A stretch of DNA of 64,000 nt from Haloferax mucosum ATCC BAA-1512. Lineage in GTDB: Archaea > Halobacteriota > Halobacteria > Halobacteriales > Haloferacaceae. Shown in pieces: positions 33,143-42,421 of this stretch (the first letter of the stretch is position 1; each line of letters begins with the position of its first letter). The stretch spans positions 124,001 to 188,000 of the forward strand of contig NZ_AOLN01000018.1 in the NCBI RefSeq assembly GCF_000337815.1. The letters are read 5' to 3'. Under the pieces are notes generated by a model. That model was not told the origin of the DNA and made no database searches. It saw nothing but the letters and a program-made list of their open reading frames with translations. Both the position numbers and the translations under genes were made by a program.

Positions 33143-34881
33143 ATACTGATCAGCGCTCCTGCGAGCGACGAGGTAGCGACTGCCATCAGAGAGCCAACCC
33201 AGACGAGCATCACGAAGTGGAGGTATGCGTTCGCTTTGTGACCTCCGTCTACCATCCGGATCATCAGCGATGACAACAGCGCGTTGAACAGAATAATAAG
33301 TGTTAGCATGTACTCGATGAAGGGAACGTCGTAGACGCCTGCGTAGATGAGCGTCCCGAACTGAAGGCTGTCGAGGTTCATCTCCGTCGAGAACGACGCG
33401 AGGATTTCGACGACTTCGAGTCCGATAAAGAACGCGAACGACGCCGAGGCCGTGATGCCGTAGAGGACCCCGATGAGCGTCACGGTTGACTGCTTGCGCT
33501 GTCGGCGGAGTTTAATAATCTCGTTCATGTTCCGGCTGATAAGCTCCCCGAGGAGCTTCGGTTTCCCACCCATCGACCGTCCGACGTTGTACATCTCGGA
33601 GAACTTCTGAATGAGATACGAGTTCGTCTCGGCAGTAAAGAAGAACCACGACCGGTCGGGGTCCAGACGCATCCGAAGGCGGGTGTGAAGCCGACCGATT
33701 TCGCGGGACAGGACGCCGAAGTCTTTCGTCTTCAGCGTCGCAAGCACGGCAGTCGTCGTGCTCTGTTTTGCCGTCTCGGAGGCACCGAGCGCACGAATGA
33801 AGCCGGGGTATTCCTCGTCGCGGTCGCCAATGCGTTTCTCGTGGCGACGAGCCACGATTCCGGGGACCGCAAGCGGCGTCAGCGGGGTGGAGATGAGAAG
33901 CGGAACCGGCAGGTCGAGCATAATCGGGCGGACGACTTCGCCGACGACGGTCAGGTTGAACGTCCCCAGCGCTAACACGAGAATCATGACGATGGAGAGT
34001 CCGACAGCGCCGTACAGCGTGATGTCTATCTGCCGGTCGGCCTTCGTCCGGTATTCGCGCTGGTGGAACCACAGCGGGTCGTACGGCGACATCGTCCGGA
34101 TGACGAAGTAAAAGCCCAGTTGGACGAAGACGAAGAGCACGATGACCGCTCCGATAGTCATCGTCGCGTCGGTCCCCGTCAGAATCGGAAGGACGATGGC
34201 GTTGATGATGGCGAACGTCATCGACAGAATCATCGAGAGGTAGAGGTCTTTCATGACCTCTAGGTTCCCGAGTGCGCTCTCGTAGACGGTGATGTACTTC
34301 TGAATCATCGCGTTCTGCTCGCCGAGCAGGAAGTCGTCGATGCTCTGCCCGGCGTTGATGGAGTACGCGAGGCGGTCGAGGAAGTCAGCGAGAGGTTTCG
34401 ATGGTACTTCGCGCGCGCGACGTTGACAGGCGTCGTCGAGCGATTGGTTCCACGCATCGACGAGTTGGACGATTCTGTTCATCTCCGTCGCCAACTCGCC
34501 GTATTCATCTTCGCGTGCGAGGGTCCGGAACACGGCGACGCGGTCGATATTCGTCGTGGAGAGGACCGTCATGTGCGTAATCAGCAGGTGTATCTGGTTC
34601 TCGAGGCTCCGTTTCGTCTGTTCGACGAGCAACCGTGGGTAGAGCACGGCACCGCCGAGGAGCAGTGCCCCGAGGAGGAACACGGGAATCCGCACGAGTA
34701 GGGGGAACGGAAGCGCAATCGCGCCGGCCAGACAGAGGATGAAGAACACGATGGCGGGGCCGAGAACGAAGAGGAGATACCGCGGTAGCTCCATCGGCAT
34801 CTTCTCGTAGGACTCGATGACTTCGCTAATGAAGTCCCGAATTTGAACCCCTTGTATCGTCGTGTTCGCTTCCTCTGTCAT
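33139..34881 (-). CDS. arlJ: ArlJ archaellum membrane platform protein
   Basis: This 580-residue polytopic protein has two homologous halves of the TadC/PilC type with cytoplasmic loops (RYPRLL VEQTKRSLENQ region and MGGKPKLLGELISRNMNEI). It has nine or so helices, including a C-terminal cluster (IEYMLTLIILFNALLSSLMI). It anchors the archaellum filament base in the membrane and works with the ArlI ATPase. It follows arlI after 4 nt. Confidence 0.95.
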   Translation of the reverse strand: MTEEANTTIQGVQIRDFISEVIESYEKMPMELPRYLLFVLGPAIVFFILCLAGAIALPFPLLVRIPVFLLGALLLGGAVLYPRLLVEQTKRSLENQIHLLITHMTVLSTTNIDRVAVFRTLAREDEYGELATEMNRIVQLVDAWNQSLDDACQRRAREVPSKPLADFLDRLAYSINAGQSIDDFLLGEQNAMIQKYITVYESALGNLEVMKDLYLSMILSMTFAIINAIVLPILTGTDATMTIGAVIVLFVFVQLGFYFVIRTMSPYDPLWFHQREYRTKADRQIDITLYGAVGLSIVMILVLALGTFNLTVVGEVVRPIMLDLPVPLLISTPLTPLAVPGIVARRHEKRIGDRDEEYPGFIRALGASETAKQSTTTAVLATLKTKDFGVLSREIGRLHTRLRMRLDPDRSWFFFTAETNSYLIQKFSEMYNVGRSMGGKPKLLGELISRNMNEIIKLRRQRKQSTVTLIGVLYGITASASFAFFIGLEVVEILASFSTEMNLDSLQFGTLIYAGVYDVPFIEYMLTLIILFNALLSSLMIRMVDGGHKANAYLHFVMLVWVGSLMAVATSSLAGALISI

Positions 34882-34885
34882 TTGG

Positions 34886-36550
34886 TTATACCCGTGCCAT
34901 GTCGAACGGCAGTCCTTCGACGCCGTCGCGCTGGTAATCTTCGATGAGTTCGTTCACTTCGTGGTAGCCGAGGACGTTCTCCTGAATCGCCCGCCGAACG
35001 AGTTCGGCGCGGAATTTGATGTCGTCGTAAATCTTCCGCGTGTCGTCGTACCCCAGAAGGGTAGCGACTTTCTGCTCCATGATGAACGAGTTGTTCATTC
35101 CCTGGAAGACGATCTCGTCGTTGACTGGGTCCCAGTAGAACGCCTCACGAGTGACGACGCCGCCCATCTCCTTCGAGTAGCCTTCGATTTCCTGCACACT
35201 CGTCACCCGGCGCAGGATGTCGTTTCCACGACGAACGCGGTTCTGGAACAGCGCGATGTCGCAGTTGTCCATGAACGTCTCGGGGACGTTGATGGGGTCA
35301 CCGGTGAAACGCTGAATCATCGAAACGATGTCGGATGCGTGGAACGTGAGCATGACCGGGTGACCCGTCTGGGCCGCCTGGAACGCCATCCGGCCCTCTT
35401 CACCACGAACCTCCCCGACGATGATGTAGTCGGGACGAGAACGAAGCGCGGCCGCCACGAGGTCGAACATGTCCACCTCGGAGTCGGAACCACGACCCTC
35501 ACGCGTGAGGAGTTGTTGCCACGTGTCGTGCGGCGGCAACACTTCGGCCGTGTCCTCTGCGGTGTATATCTTCGAATCCTGCGGGATAAACGAGAGAATC
35601 GCGTTGAGCGTCGTCGTCTTCCCGGATGCCGTCTCGCCGACGACGAAGATCGTCCGCTCGTTTTCCAGCGCAATCCAGAGGTACGCCGCCAACTCCGGCG
35701 AGAGCGTTCCCCACTTCGTAATCTGGAAGATCGAAAGCGGAACGTCGTCACCCTGACGAATCGTCAGTGACGAGCCTTTGAGCGACACGTCGTCGGAGTA
35801 GATGATGTTGATACGCGAGCCATCGGGGAGCGTCGAGTCCACGATGGGGTGTGCGTCGGAGACGGGGTCGCCGATACGCTCACCCATGTTACGAAGCCAG
35901 TTGTCGAACTGCTCTTCGTCGTCGAATTCGACGCTCGTCTCTAACAGGCCGAACGTTCCGTGATCGACGTCAACCTGCCGCGGCCCGATAACGTGAATGT
36001 CCTCGTTCTCGGGGTCGCGCATGATGGGTTCGAGCGGGCCGAGTCCGACGATGTCACGGGTGAGTCGGTACTGAATCTTGTCGTAGGTCTCCTGTGGGAC
36101 CTCGATACCGGCGACATCGAGTCGCTTCGCAACGGACCCAAGCGGGCCGCGGTCGTTACCTGTGATATGAACGATTTCGCTGAGGAGTTCTTCGATGCGC
36201 TCTTCGTAGTCGGCGCTTTCCTCGGGTGCTGGCTTCGAGACACTGCGTTCGAGCAGTTTGTCTTTCACCCGGCTGAACACCTCCAGTTCTTCGTCGTCCA
36301 TCTCCGGTTCGATGGTGTAGTACTTCGTCGTCTCGCCGAAGTTGCCGTATATCTGGCAGAACACGGGACCGCCGAGCGGATAGATGATGTTGGGTCGCCG
36401 TGACTCGTAATCACCCGGCTCATCGACGAGCATCGGGAACTCACCCGTAATCTGTCGGAACCGCTTGAGGTGTTCACGGAGGTGTGGCCACTGCATTGCG
36501 AGGCGCTTGAGGTCGTCCGACAGTTTGGCAGAGCCGTGTTCGGTCGCCAT
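34886..36550 (-). CDS. arlI: ArlI archaellum motor/assembly ATPase
   Basis: This 554-residue secretion ATPase of the GspE/PilT superfamily has Walker A VVGETASGKTTTLNA, an Asp-box/Walker B region (RPDYIIVGEVRGEEG), and a His-box near QTGHPVMLTFHA. The N-terminal domain contains FPMLVDEPGDYESRRPNIIYPLGGP. It powers both filament assembly and rotation. The gene abuts arlH without spacing. Confidence 0.97.
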   Translation of the reverse strand: MATEHGSAKLSDDLKRLAMQWPHLREHLKRFRQITGEFPMLVDEPGDYESRRPNIIYPLGGPVFCQIYGNFGETTKYYTIEPEMDDEELEVFSRVKDKLLERSVSKPAPEESADYEERIEELLSEIVHITGNDRGPLGSVAKRLDVAGIEVPQETYDKIQYRLTRDIVGLGPLEPIMRDPENEDIHVIGPRQVDVDHGTFGLLETSVEFDDEEQFDNWLRNMGERIGDPVSDAHPIVDSTLPDGSRINIIYSDDVSLKGSSLTIRQGDDVPLSIFQITKWGTLSPELAAYLWIALENERTIFVVGETASGKTTTLNAILSFIPQDSKIYTAEDTAEVLPPHDTWQQLLTREGRGSDSEVDMFDLVAAALRSRPDYIIVGEVRGEEGRMAFQAAQTGHPVMLTFHASDIVSMIQRFTGDPINVPETFMDNCDIALFQNRVRRGNDILRRVTSVQEIEGYSKEMGGVVTREAFYWDPVNDEIVFQGMNNSFIMEQKVATLLGYDDTRKIYDDIKFRAELVRRAIQENVLGYHEVNELIEDYQRDGVEGLPFDMARV

Positions 36551-37303
36551 CTATGCCACACTCCTCGACTCGATAACGAGTCCGATGCCGGAACGGACCG
36601 AGAAACCGACACGGTCTCCGACCTGTTGGCCCATCCCCGCAAAGCGTTTGACGAAGATGTTCCGTCGAACGTCGTTTCCGACCTCGACCATCTCCAGTTC
36701 GAAGTACACGTCAGCAATCGACCGGAACGGACCGATAGAACCCTCGTCAACCGACGATGGGTCTACAGTGATGATGATGGTCTTTCCTTTCGTCGTCAAC
36801 TCGCGGAAGAACGAGATGATTTCGAGCGCCGCTTGCCGTTCGTCGTTTTGCCGGACCAGCGCTTCGAACTGCGGGTCGTTACGCAGGATGGCGTCGAACG
36901 TATCGATGATGATGACGTCCGCATCCCACAGGGTTTCTGCGTCCATCAGGCGACGGAGGAGCTGTTTTCGCTCTTTTTGGCTACTACTACCTCCGGAAAG
37001 CGCCCCACTACTGTCGATTTCGGCCTGTAAGAACAGGATTTGTTCGTCTAAGAGGGGCTTGACGATGTCGTACGACAGCGAATGCATCTGGTCGAGGAAT
37101 CCGCGGACGCCCAACTCTGTCGAGACGAGCGTAACCACCGTTTCCTCCTCACAAAAGCCGTAGCTGAATCGCTGCGATAGCACGCTCTTTCCGGCTCCGT
37201 AGTCCCCTTCGATGAGGACGATGGCACCCTTCGGGATGCCACCACCGAGTTCCTTTTCGAGACGGTCGTGCCCCGATAGTCCGAGAGAGAATTGACTGCT
37301 CAT
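36551..37303 (-). CDS. arlH: ArlH, KaiC-like ATP-binding regulator of the archaellum motor
   Basis: The product is 250 residues. A RecA/KaiC fold has Walker [16 protein letters not shown] and a Walker B ending [11 protein letters not shown]. The KIIITVDP-like strand near residue 175 is also typical. ArlH binds ArlI and acts as an autophosphorylation-dependent assembly switch in other archaea. Its start overlaps the arlG stop by ATGA. Confidence 0.94.
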   Translation of the reverse strand: MSSQFSLGLSGHDRLEKELGGGIPKGAIVLIEGDYGAGKSVLSQRFSYGFCEEETVVTLVSTELGVRGFLDQMHSLSYDIVKPLLDEQILFLQAEIDSSGALSGGSSSQKERKQLLRRLMDAETLWDADVIIIDTFDAILRNDPQFEALVRQNDERQAALEIISFFRELTTKGKTIIITVDPSSVDEGSIGPFRSIADVYFELEMVEVGNDVRRNIFVKRFAGMGQQVGDRVGFSVRSGIGLVIESRSVA

Positions 37304-37749
37304 GGTACGTGGAATTCGAACACCTCTTCGTCACCGTCAACGACGATCTTCATCCGGTAGTCGCCCGAACTGAGCTGGATTCCAGTCACGTCGATTCTGA
37401 CGACGTTGCTCGGACGCCACTCGGTGCCGTCAACGACGGTTACCGAAACACTGCTTTGATACTTTGCGCCGACGATGATGTCGAAGCCATCGCTCGTTGC
37501 GGGAAGCGACCGGAGGCCGGTGTTTTTGACGTACACGGAGAGGTTGTCGTTGGTGTCGTCGTACACACCACCTTGCGGATCGCTTATCACTTCGATATCT
37601 GTTCTGATTTCTGTACTCACGTCTCCGCCGCGGTCGTCAACCGAACTGCTGATTCCGGTGACGGTGTCGATGAGAACACCGGACACACCGGCGGCGACCA
37701 CGATACTTGCGATGAACAAGATGAGACTCGGAATCGAAATGTCCGCCAT
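37300..37749 (-). CDS. arlG: ArlG archaellum stator protein
   Basis: The product is 149 residues. An N-terminal membrane anchor ([20 protein letters not shown]) is followed by a short linker and a beta-sandwich domain outside the membrane ([20 protein letters not shown]), as in ArlG/ArlF, which form the stator contacting the S-layer. It directly follows arlF. Confidence 0.92.
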   Translation of the reverse strand: MADISIPSLILFIASIVVAAGVSGVLIDTVTGISSSVDDRGGDVSTEIRTDIEVISDPQGGVYDDTNDNLSVYVKNTGLRSLPATSDGFDIIVGAKYQSSVSVTVVDGTEWRPSNVVRIDVTGIQLSSGDYRMKIVVDGDEEVFEFHVP

Positions 37750-38187
37750 CTAGCTCACCACCTCAGTCGCGGCGACACCGGTTCCAGTGACGACCTTTAC
37801 ACGTGGTGGCTCGGAACTGACGCCGACGACGATCGAGAGATTCTGGCCGGCGTACCACAGGTCCGTCGTGGTGTCGCCCTCGACGCTCGAATTCGCATCC
37901 GGAACCGTAACGTGCGCGTTGTCAACCAGCAGCGTCGTCTCGTCAACAGAGAGCGTCTCGGCACCCGTGTTCGTCACGTTCACCGTGAGGTTCGACGTCC
38001 CCGTGTCGTACGTCGCGTTCGTGATGCTGATGTCGGTGTTCATGCGTTCGAGCGCGCGCTCCGAGTTGGCGTCTCGGGCTTCGAGCACGTTCTCGGTCGC
38101 GTTAGACGTCGCTGTGTAAAGCGTCCCCGTTGCGATGAGGACGCCGAGGAAGATGATGGCAGTTGAGCCGCTAACACCGAATCCCAT
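37750..38187 (-). CDS. arlF: ArlF archaellum stator protein
   Basis: The product is 145 residues. An N-terminal helix (GSTAIIFLGVLIATGTLYTA) anchors an external beta-sandwich with the NLTVNVTNTGAETLSVDETTLLVD pattern known to bind S-layer protein in other archaea. Several N-glycosylation sequons (NAT, NLT, NVT, NSS) are present. It overlaps the arlCE 3' end by 17 nt. Confidence 0.92.
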   Translation of the reverse strand: MGFGVSGSTAIIFLGVLIATGTLYTATSNATENVLEARDANSERALERMNTDISITNATYDTGTSNLTVNVTNTGAETLSVDETTLLVDNAHVTVPDANSSVEGDTTTDLWYAGQNLSIVVGVSSEPPRVKVVTGTGVAATEVVS

Positions 38188-39547
38188 CGGGGTTCCCTCC
38201 GTAGGCGACCAACTCTTGGAACAGTTGTCCCTTCGGAACGTCTTCGGCGAGACGACTGACGTATGCGAGGCTCGTTTGGTGGTCGTCGATGCGGAACTCG
38301 TGGTCGTCTACGTCGTCTATCGCCGCCGAAATCTGTCCAACGTGCGCGTTCAGTTCGCTCTCGACGGTGCGCGAAATCCAGTCCTGCTCCCGGTACTGGC
38401 GGAGTGCGCGTGATGCGCCGAGCGCGCCACCAACGGAGACGAGATGCTCGACCCATTCGAGGACGAGCACTTCCGAGACGTAGTTCGCGGGCAGATGCGT
38501 GAGATACGCATCCGACGCCGGTTCGCCGGTCGAATCGGCTTCAGCTGGCGGCTCGGGGTCGTCGGCCGCGTCTTCGGCTTCGTCCGCCAACTCTTCTTTC
38601 GCCATCGCCGCGGACGCGTACTCGGCTTCGAGTTCGTCGAGCGTCTTCCGAACGTTCTCCGGTTCGTCCTCCGCTTCTTCGAGGTCGTCGGCTTCGTCTT
38701 CGACATCGCCGAGGCCGAACGCTTCGTCTGGCTCGTCTTCTGTTTCCTCTTCGACGTCCGTCTCGGTTTCGCCGAGGTCGTCGGGGTCGTCAAGGAGTTC
38801 GTCCGCGTTGTCGGCTTCGACATCGCCGAGTTCCTCGGTCGCATCGAGGTCCTCGACGACATCCGCCGCCGCGTCGTCGGGTTCGAGTTCGTCTTCTTCG
38901 TCTTCGTCTTCCCAACCACCTTCGTCTTCGTACTCCTCTTTGAGGTCGTCGAAGCTCGAACCGCCGCCACCGGAGTCGTCGGTATCGTCTACGTCGTCCA
39001 GCGCGTCAGCTGGACTCTCTCGTTCGGCTTCGGCGAGTTCGTCTTCAGCGGCGAGTTCGGCTTCTTCTGCGCCTTCCTCGGCTTCGAGTTCGCCGAAGTC
39101 GTCGTCGAAGAACGACTCCGCCTCGGCGTTTGCCACTTCGGGGTCGAGATGCTCTTCGTCTTCGGCTTCCGCCTCGAAGAGACCGAACGAACCGCCGCCG
39201 TCGATACCACCCATCTCGCGGGCGTCATCGACGAACGGGTTGATACCGCGGGTAACCATCTCATAGATGTCGAGGAGCTTCCGAATCGTGTCGTCAAGCT
39301 CTTCGACGGTTTCTCCGATTTGTTTGTTCTCTTCGCGGACGGTGTTCATCCCCGACGAGATGGCGCTTACTTCGTTCTCGAGCTCGCCGATGCGATCTTC
39401 AAGCTCTGCGAGTTCCTCGCTGTTGTCGTCGTCGAATCCGCCGAAATCATCGTCGAATCCGTCGTCGAGGTCGTCGCCGAAGTCACCAAACTCGTCGGAG
39501 AGATCGTCGATACCCTCCTCGAATCCAAGTCCATCATCTGATGACAT
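38171..39547 (-). CDS. arlCE: ArlCE fused cytosolic ring/switch protein
   Basis: The product is 458 residues. Residues 1-45 are acidic, 45-95 a coiled coil (LEDRIGELENEVSAISSGMN), then the ArlC region (IRKLLDIYEMVTRGINPFVDD). A 220-residue low-complexity Asp/Glu linker follows, and the last 115 residues are an ArlD/E domain (YLTHLPANYVSEVLVLEWVEHLVSVGG). In Euryarchaeota ArlC/D/E couple the Che system to the motor through CheF. It is the first gene of the arl operon. The acidic linker produces a long false frame on the opposite strand. Confidence 0.94.
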   Translation of the reverse strand: MSSDDGLGFEEGIDDLSDEFGDFGDDLDDGFDDDFGGFDDDNSEELAELEDRIGELENEVSAISSGMNTVREENKQIGETVEELDDTIRKLLDIYEMVTRGINPFVDDAREMGGIDGGGSFGLFEAEAEDEEHLDPEVANAEAESFFDDDFGELEAEEGAEEAELAAEDELAEAERESPADALDDVDDTDDSGGGGSSFDDLKEEYEDEGGWEDEDEEDELEPDDAAADVVEDLDATEELGDVEADNADELLDDPDDLGETETDVEEETEDEPDEAFGLGDVEDEADDLEEAEDEPENVRKTLDELEAEYASAAMAKEELADEAEDAADDPEPPAEADSTGEPASDAYLTHLPANYVSEVLVLEWVEHLVSVGGALGASRALRQYREQDWISRTVESELNAHVGQISAAIDDVDDHEFRIDDHQTSLAYVSRLAEDVPKGQLFQELVAYGGNPDGIRC

Positions 39548-39925
39548 ATGTTATCTTTCAGTGTCCGTTTCGTTCCCGGCGTCGGCCGTATCTGAGCCGT
39601 CTATTAGTACTATCATGCCCGGTGTGAGCACCTCCGTACTGCTCGCGGGGTGACCTGTTCGTGCGACTGCCTGTCACCCGTCCGAGCGTCAGACGGGCCG
39701 GGGTGGGCTGACGGGCTCGGGGGAGCAGGTAACATTAGTGCAAGGTACGTAAGTCGATACAAGAAAGTTCCCGTCCCGTTATCAGAGAAGATATTCGAAA
39801 AGTGCGGAATTTTCGATAACCCTGCATGTAATAAAAGTCAGACAACGGCGTAGCGGCGGTAAGAAGAATTATCCGGCGCCAGCACCGATGGTCGTCCGAC
39901 AGTCAACACTCGCGTCAATCAAATC
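39548..39925. other. 378-nt divergent region between arlCE and cirA
   Basis: It contains a copy of the motility dyad (39777-39796), an inverted repeat TCGAAAA/TTTTCGA (39795-39801 with 39810-39816), a TATA-like TAATAAAAG for cirA near 39829-39837, and a GC-rich foldable stretch at about 39675-39728 that would lie in the arlCE leader. No gene is supported. Confidence 0.55.
39777..39796 (-). promoter_or_regulatory. Motility dyad upstream of arlCE
   Basis: Read toward arlCE the half-sites are GAATATCT and TGATAACG with spacer TCTC; the second half is identical to that of arlD. Ten nucleotides further lies TTTCTTGT, a poor TATA box. Initiation here would give an arlCE leader of about 190 nt. Confidence 0.45.
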
Positions 39926-40666
39926 ATGACAGAACTAGTCAAGACCGGTGTCGAAGGGCTCGATTCCATCCTGAATGGCGGTATCGTAAAGAACGCCGCG
40001 GTACTCATCAGTGGCAACCCCGGGACGGGGAAGAGTATTCTCGGGTTGCAATACCTCTACAACGGCGTCGATCAGTTCGACGAAGGAGGGTTGTACCTCA
40101 CCTTCGAAGAGACAGAAGACGACATTCGTCAGGCGGCGGAGTCTATCGGCTTCGACCGCTGGCACGAGTACGTGGAGTCTGGCCAGATCAAAGTCTACGA
40201 CAAGCGGACGCTCCTCCGAGACGGCGACTTCTCCACGACGCTCGACCGTATCCTCGGCGACCTACAGGATACGAACTACGACCGACTCGTCTTGGACTCG
40301 CTTACGATGTTCCAACTTTTCTTCGACGAGGAGAAAGAACAGCGTCAGTACCTCCTGAAGTTCATCGATATTCTGAAAGACAGCGGCCTCACGTCGCTGT
40401 TGACGACCGAACAGTCGGCTATCTTCCCCGAGACCGACATCGGTCTAGAGAACTTCCTGACCGACGGGAACATCTATCTCATCCAGAGTCCTGCGGGCGC
40501 GACGAGCAACCGATACGTCTGGGTTGCGAAGATGCGGAAACAGAGTATCAAGAACTCGATGTTCCCGCTGGAAATCGCCCACGGTGGTATCAAGATATAC
40601 GAACAGGCCGCCGGCTTCTCGATGGTCGGCGAGTCGCCGCCGTGGTTCGGCGAAGAAACAGAGTAG
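39926..40666 (+). CDS. cirA: KaiC-domain protein, CirA-like motility regulator
   Basis: This 246-residue single RecA/KaiC domain has Walker A SGNPGTGKSILGLQYL, a Glu pair EETEDD and Walker B YDRLVLDSLTMF. It resembles the cirA-type KaiC proteins, one of which, next to the arl genes, affects motility in Haloferax. It diverges from arlCE across 378 nt. The symbol is given by context and similarity, not by a search. It may act by binding ArlH or ArlI-like partners, which is inference. Confidence 0.75.
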   Translation: MTELVKTGVEGLDSILNGGIVKNAAVLISGNPGTGKSILGLQYLYNGVDQFDEGGLYLTFEETEDDIRQAAESIGFDRWHEYVESGQIKVYDKRTLLRDGDFSTTLDRILGDLQDTNYDRLVLDSLTMFQLFFDEEKEQRQYLLKFIDILKDSGLTSLLTTEQSAIFPETDIGLENFLTDGNIYLIQSPAGATSNRYVWVAKMRKQSIKNSMFPLEIAHGGIKIYEQAAGFSMVGESPPWFGEETE

Positions 40667-40673
40667 CGTCCAC

Positions 40674-40686
40674 ACTCTTTTATTCG
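40674..40686 (+). terminator. T-rich terminator after cirA
   Basis: CACTCTTTTATTC starts about 8 nt after the cirA stop, a T-rich tract typical of archaeal termination. Confidence 0.45.
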
Positions 40687-40865
40687 GTTCTGGTCGTTCA
40701 CGGCGTCGCCGCGGAGCGTAAGCGACACTCGTCGGTACCGGAGAACACGGACCGTCAGAGCCGAGCCACTGCCGTCGTTTTGTTACAGACTTGACGGACG
40801 CATCGTCTCCGTACTGACCACCCGAAGTACCGCCAGGATAGTGCAACCGCTCTGCGGGTGAGTGC

Positions 40866-40881
40866 TATAAAATGAAATGAG
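40866..40881 (-). terminator. T-rich terminator after arlA2
   Basis: On the minus strand CATTTCATTTTATAG lies about 20 nt past the arlA2 stop, suggesting the archaellin transcript ends here. Confidence 0.45.
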
Positions 40882-40899
40882 AGTCGCTGAACAGTCCCG

Positions 40900-41520
40900 T
40901 TACAGTTCGACCGGCTCGCCCTGCGTCTTGCCAGCGAGCTGCTGCGGCATCGTCAGCATTACCTGCGTCGTGCCACCAGTACGGGAAGTGATTTCGAGGG
41001 TGACCTTTTCGCCAGTCGAGAGACCGCCGGTGAGGTCACCGGACGGGTTCTCGATGTCGGAGGTGTTGATGCGGACCTCGTAGCGGTCGTTCATGCTGTT
41101 GAGAACGCCGAAGGAGCCGTCGTCGTCAGTAACCTTCGAGAGGTTGAAGTTCGTTTTGTTGGCGTACGTGAGGCTCTTTGAGCTGTTCGTCAGCGTCTGG
41201 ACCTGCGTATCGCTGAGGTACTTGATCGAGGTCTCGTTCATATCGACGCTGCTGGAACCTGCGGCGAGGCGGACGGTCATCGTAATGTTGTCGATGTCGT
41301 TTTCACCGCCGACCGTACCGTGGGTGTTCAGCACTTCGACGCGGTTCGTGACCTTGTTCACGCTCTCTTGACCGGCGTCTTCAGCAGTCGCCTGGAGGAA
41401 TCCAGCGGTGTTCACGAGAACACCCGCCGCAATCGCTGCGACGAGGACCATCGCGATGAAGACGATGAGCGTACCGATACCAACCTGACCGCGGTCTTCG
41501 CTGTTGAATTTATCGAACAT
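40900..41520 (-). CDS. arlA2: Archaellin ArlA2
   Basis: The product is 206 residues. The class III signal ends at EDRG before [20 protein letters not shown], the hydrophobic filament-core helix; cleavage by the prepilin peptidase (PibD/ArlK) is expected after the Gly. The external domain has Thr/Ser-rich strands and N-glycosylation sequons (NIT, NET, NSS, NKT, NTS). The C-terminal [10 protein letters not shown] block is shared with ArlA1. It follows arlA1 by 10 nt and is the product of a tandem duplication. Confidence 0.94.
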   Translation of the reverse strand: MFDKFNSEDRGQVGIGTLIVFIAMVLVAAIAAGVLVNTAGFLQATAEDAGQESVNKVTNRVEVLNTHGTVGGENDIDNITMTVRLAAGSSSVDMNETSIKYLSDTQVQTLTNSSKSLTYANKTNFNLSKVTDDDGSFGVLNSMNDRYEVRINTSDIENPSGDLTGGLSTGEKVTLEITSRTGGTTQVMLTMPQQLAGKTQGEPVEL

Positions 41521-41530
41521 TTGAATCACT

Positions 41531-42208
41531 TTACAGGGCAACCGGGTTGTTGTCCGACTTGCCAGCGAGCTGCTGCGGCATCGTCAGGATAACTTGCGTC
41601 GAACCACCGGAGCGGCTCGTGATGTCGAGCTTGACGGTATCGCCAGTCGTGATACCCTTGGCGTTATCTTCGACGACAGAGGTGTTGATGACGATCTCGT
41701 AGCGGTCTGCCTGGTTGTTCAGAACGGGGAACGAGGTGTCGCCACCGTCTTCGAGCTTGTGCGCGGTGAATTCAGTGGAGTTGAGTCCAGTGTCTCCACC
41801 AGTGCCACTCTCCCACTTGTTCACGCTTCCGAGGTCTGCGCCCGCAGCATCCGTCGTGGCGTTGTCGTAGACGAGGTTCTGCGCAGTCTCACCGCTCAGG
41901 TACTTGATGCTCGTATCTTCGAGCGAAACACTCCCGGAGCCGGCTGCGAGACGCACAGTGAGGTTGATGCTATCGACTGCCAGCTCACCACCGGTATCGT
42001 TGACGATACCGTGAGTGGAGACGACGTCGAGACGGTTCGTAACCTTGTTTACACTTTCTTGTCCGGCGTCTTGTGCGGTCGCCTGCAGGAAGCCTGCAGT
42101 ATTGACCAAGACACCAGCCGCGATTGCGGCGACCAAAACCATCGCAATGAAGACGATAAGGGTCCCGATACCGACCTGACCCCGGTCTTCTTTGATGTTG
42201 TTGAACAT
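41531..42208 (-). CDS. arlA1: Archaellin ArlA1
   Basis: This 225-residue major-type archaellin has the signal [10 protein letters not shown] followed by [20 protein letters not shown], nearly identical to ArlA2 through residue 60. The variable middle carries an insertion compared with ArlA2 ([19 protein letters not shown]) and sequons NDT, NLT, NAT, NST, NTS. It is the first of two archaellin genes and probably gives the main filament protein. Its promoter has the most complete copy of the motility dyad. Confidence 0.95.
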   Translation of the reverse strand: MFNNIKEDRGQVGIGTLIVFIAMVLVAAIAAGVLVNTAGFLQATAQDAGQESVNKVTNRLDVVSTHGIVNDTGGELAVDSINLTVRLAAGSGSVSLEDTSIKYLSGETAQNLVYDNATTDAAGADLGSVNKWESGTGGDTGLNSTEFTAHKLEDGGDTSFPVLNNQADRYEIVINTSVVEDNAKGITTGDTVKLDITSRSGGSTQVILTMPQQLAGKSDNNPVAL

Positions 42209-42278
42209 GGGTTGTCGTAGGTGTGGTCCCACGCTCGGCGAGAGCGGGAACCGTCATTCTTCATCTTGAGTAGGTGGT

Positions 42279-42286
42279 ACATAACG
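42279..42286 (-). promoter_or_regulatory. TATA-like element of arlA1
   Basis: CGTTATGT on the minus strand, 10 nt from the dyad at 42297-42316. The predicted transcript start is near 42258, leaving a leader of about 50 nt. Confidence 0.45.
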
Positions 42287-42296
42287 GTACGGCCCT

Positions 42297-42316
42297 CAAT
42301 ATCAAGACTGATATTG
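42297..42316 (-). promoter_or_regulatory. Motility dyad of the archaellin promoter
   Basis: Perfect 8-bp inverted repeat CAATATCA / TGATATTG with 4-nt spacer. It is extended by GGCC on both outer sides (42291-42294 and 42319-42322) and roughly by GGTAC beyond them. Its edge is 10 nt from the TATA-like element. Confidence 0.7.
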
Positions 42317-42421
42317 GTGGCCGGTACGTCCATATGCAACAATCCTTCGTGCGCTCACGCGTGGGTGGCAGAAGCTAATCGTTTCAGAAAACGTAAGAAA
42401 AGGATACGGAGTCGGGCCAGC

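Noticed and set aside
38444-39541. Long open frame opposite arlCE on the plus strand
   Set aside because: It is the antisense of the Asp/Glu-rich ArlCE linker (GAC/GAG codons read as Val/Phe/Leu-rich on the reverse); no promoter or family features.
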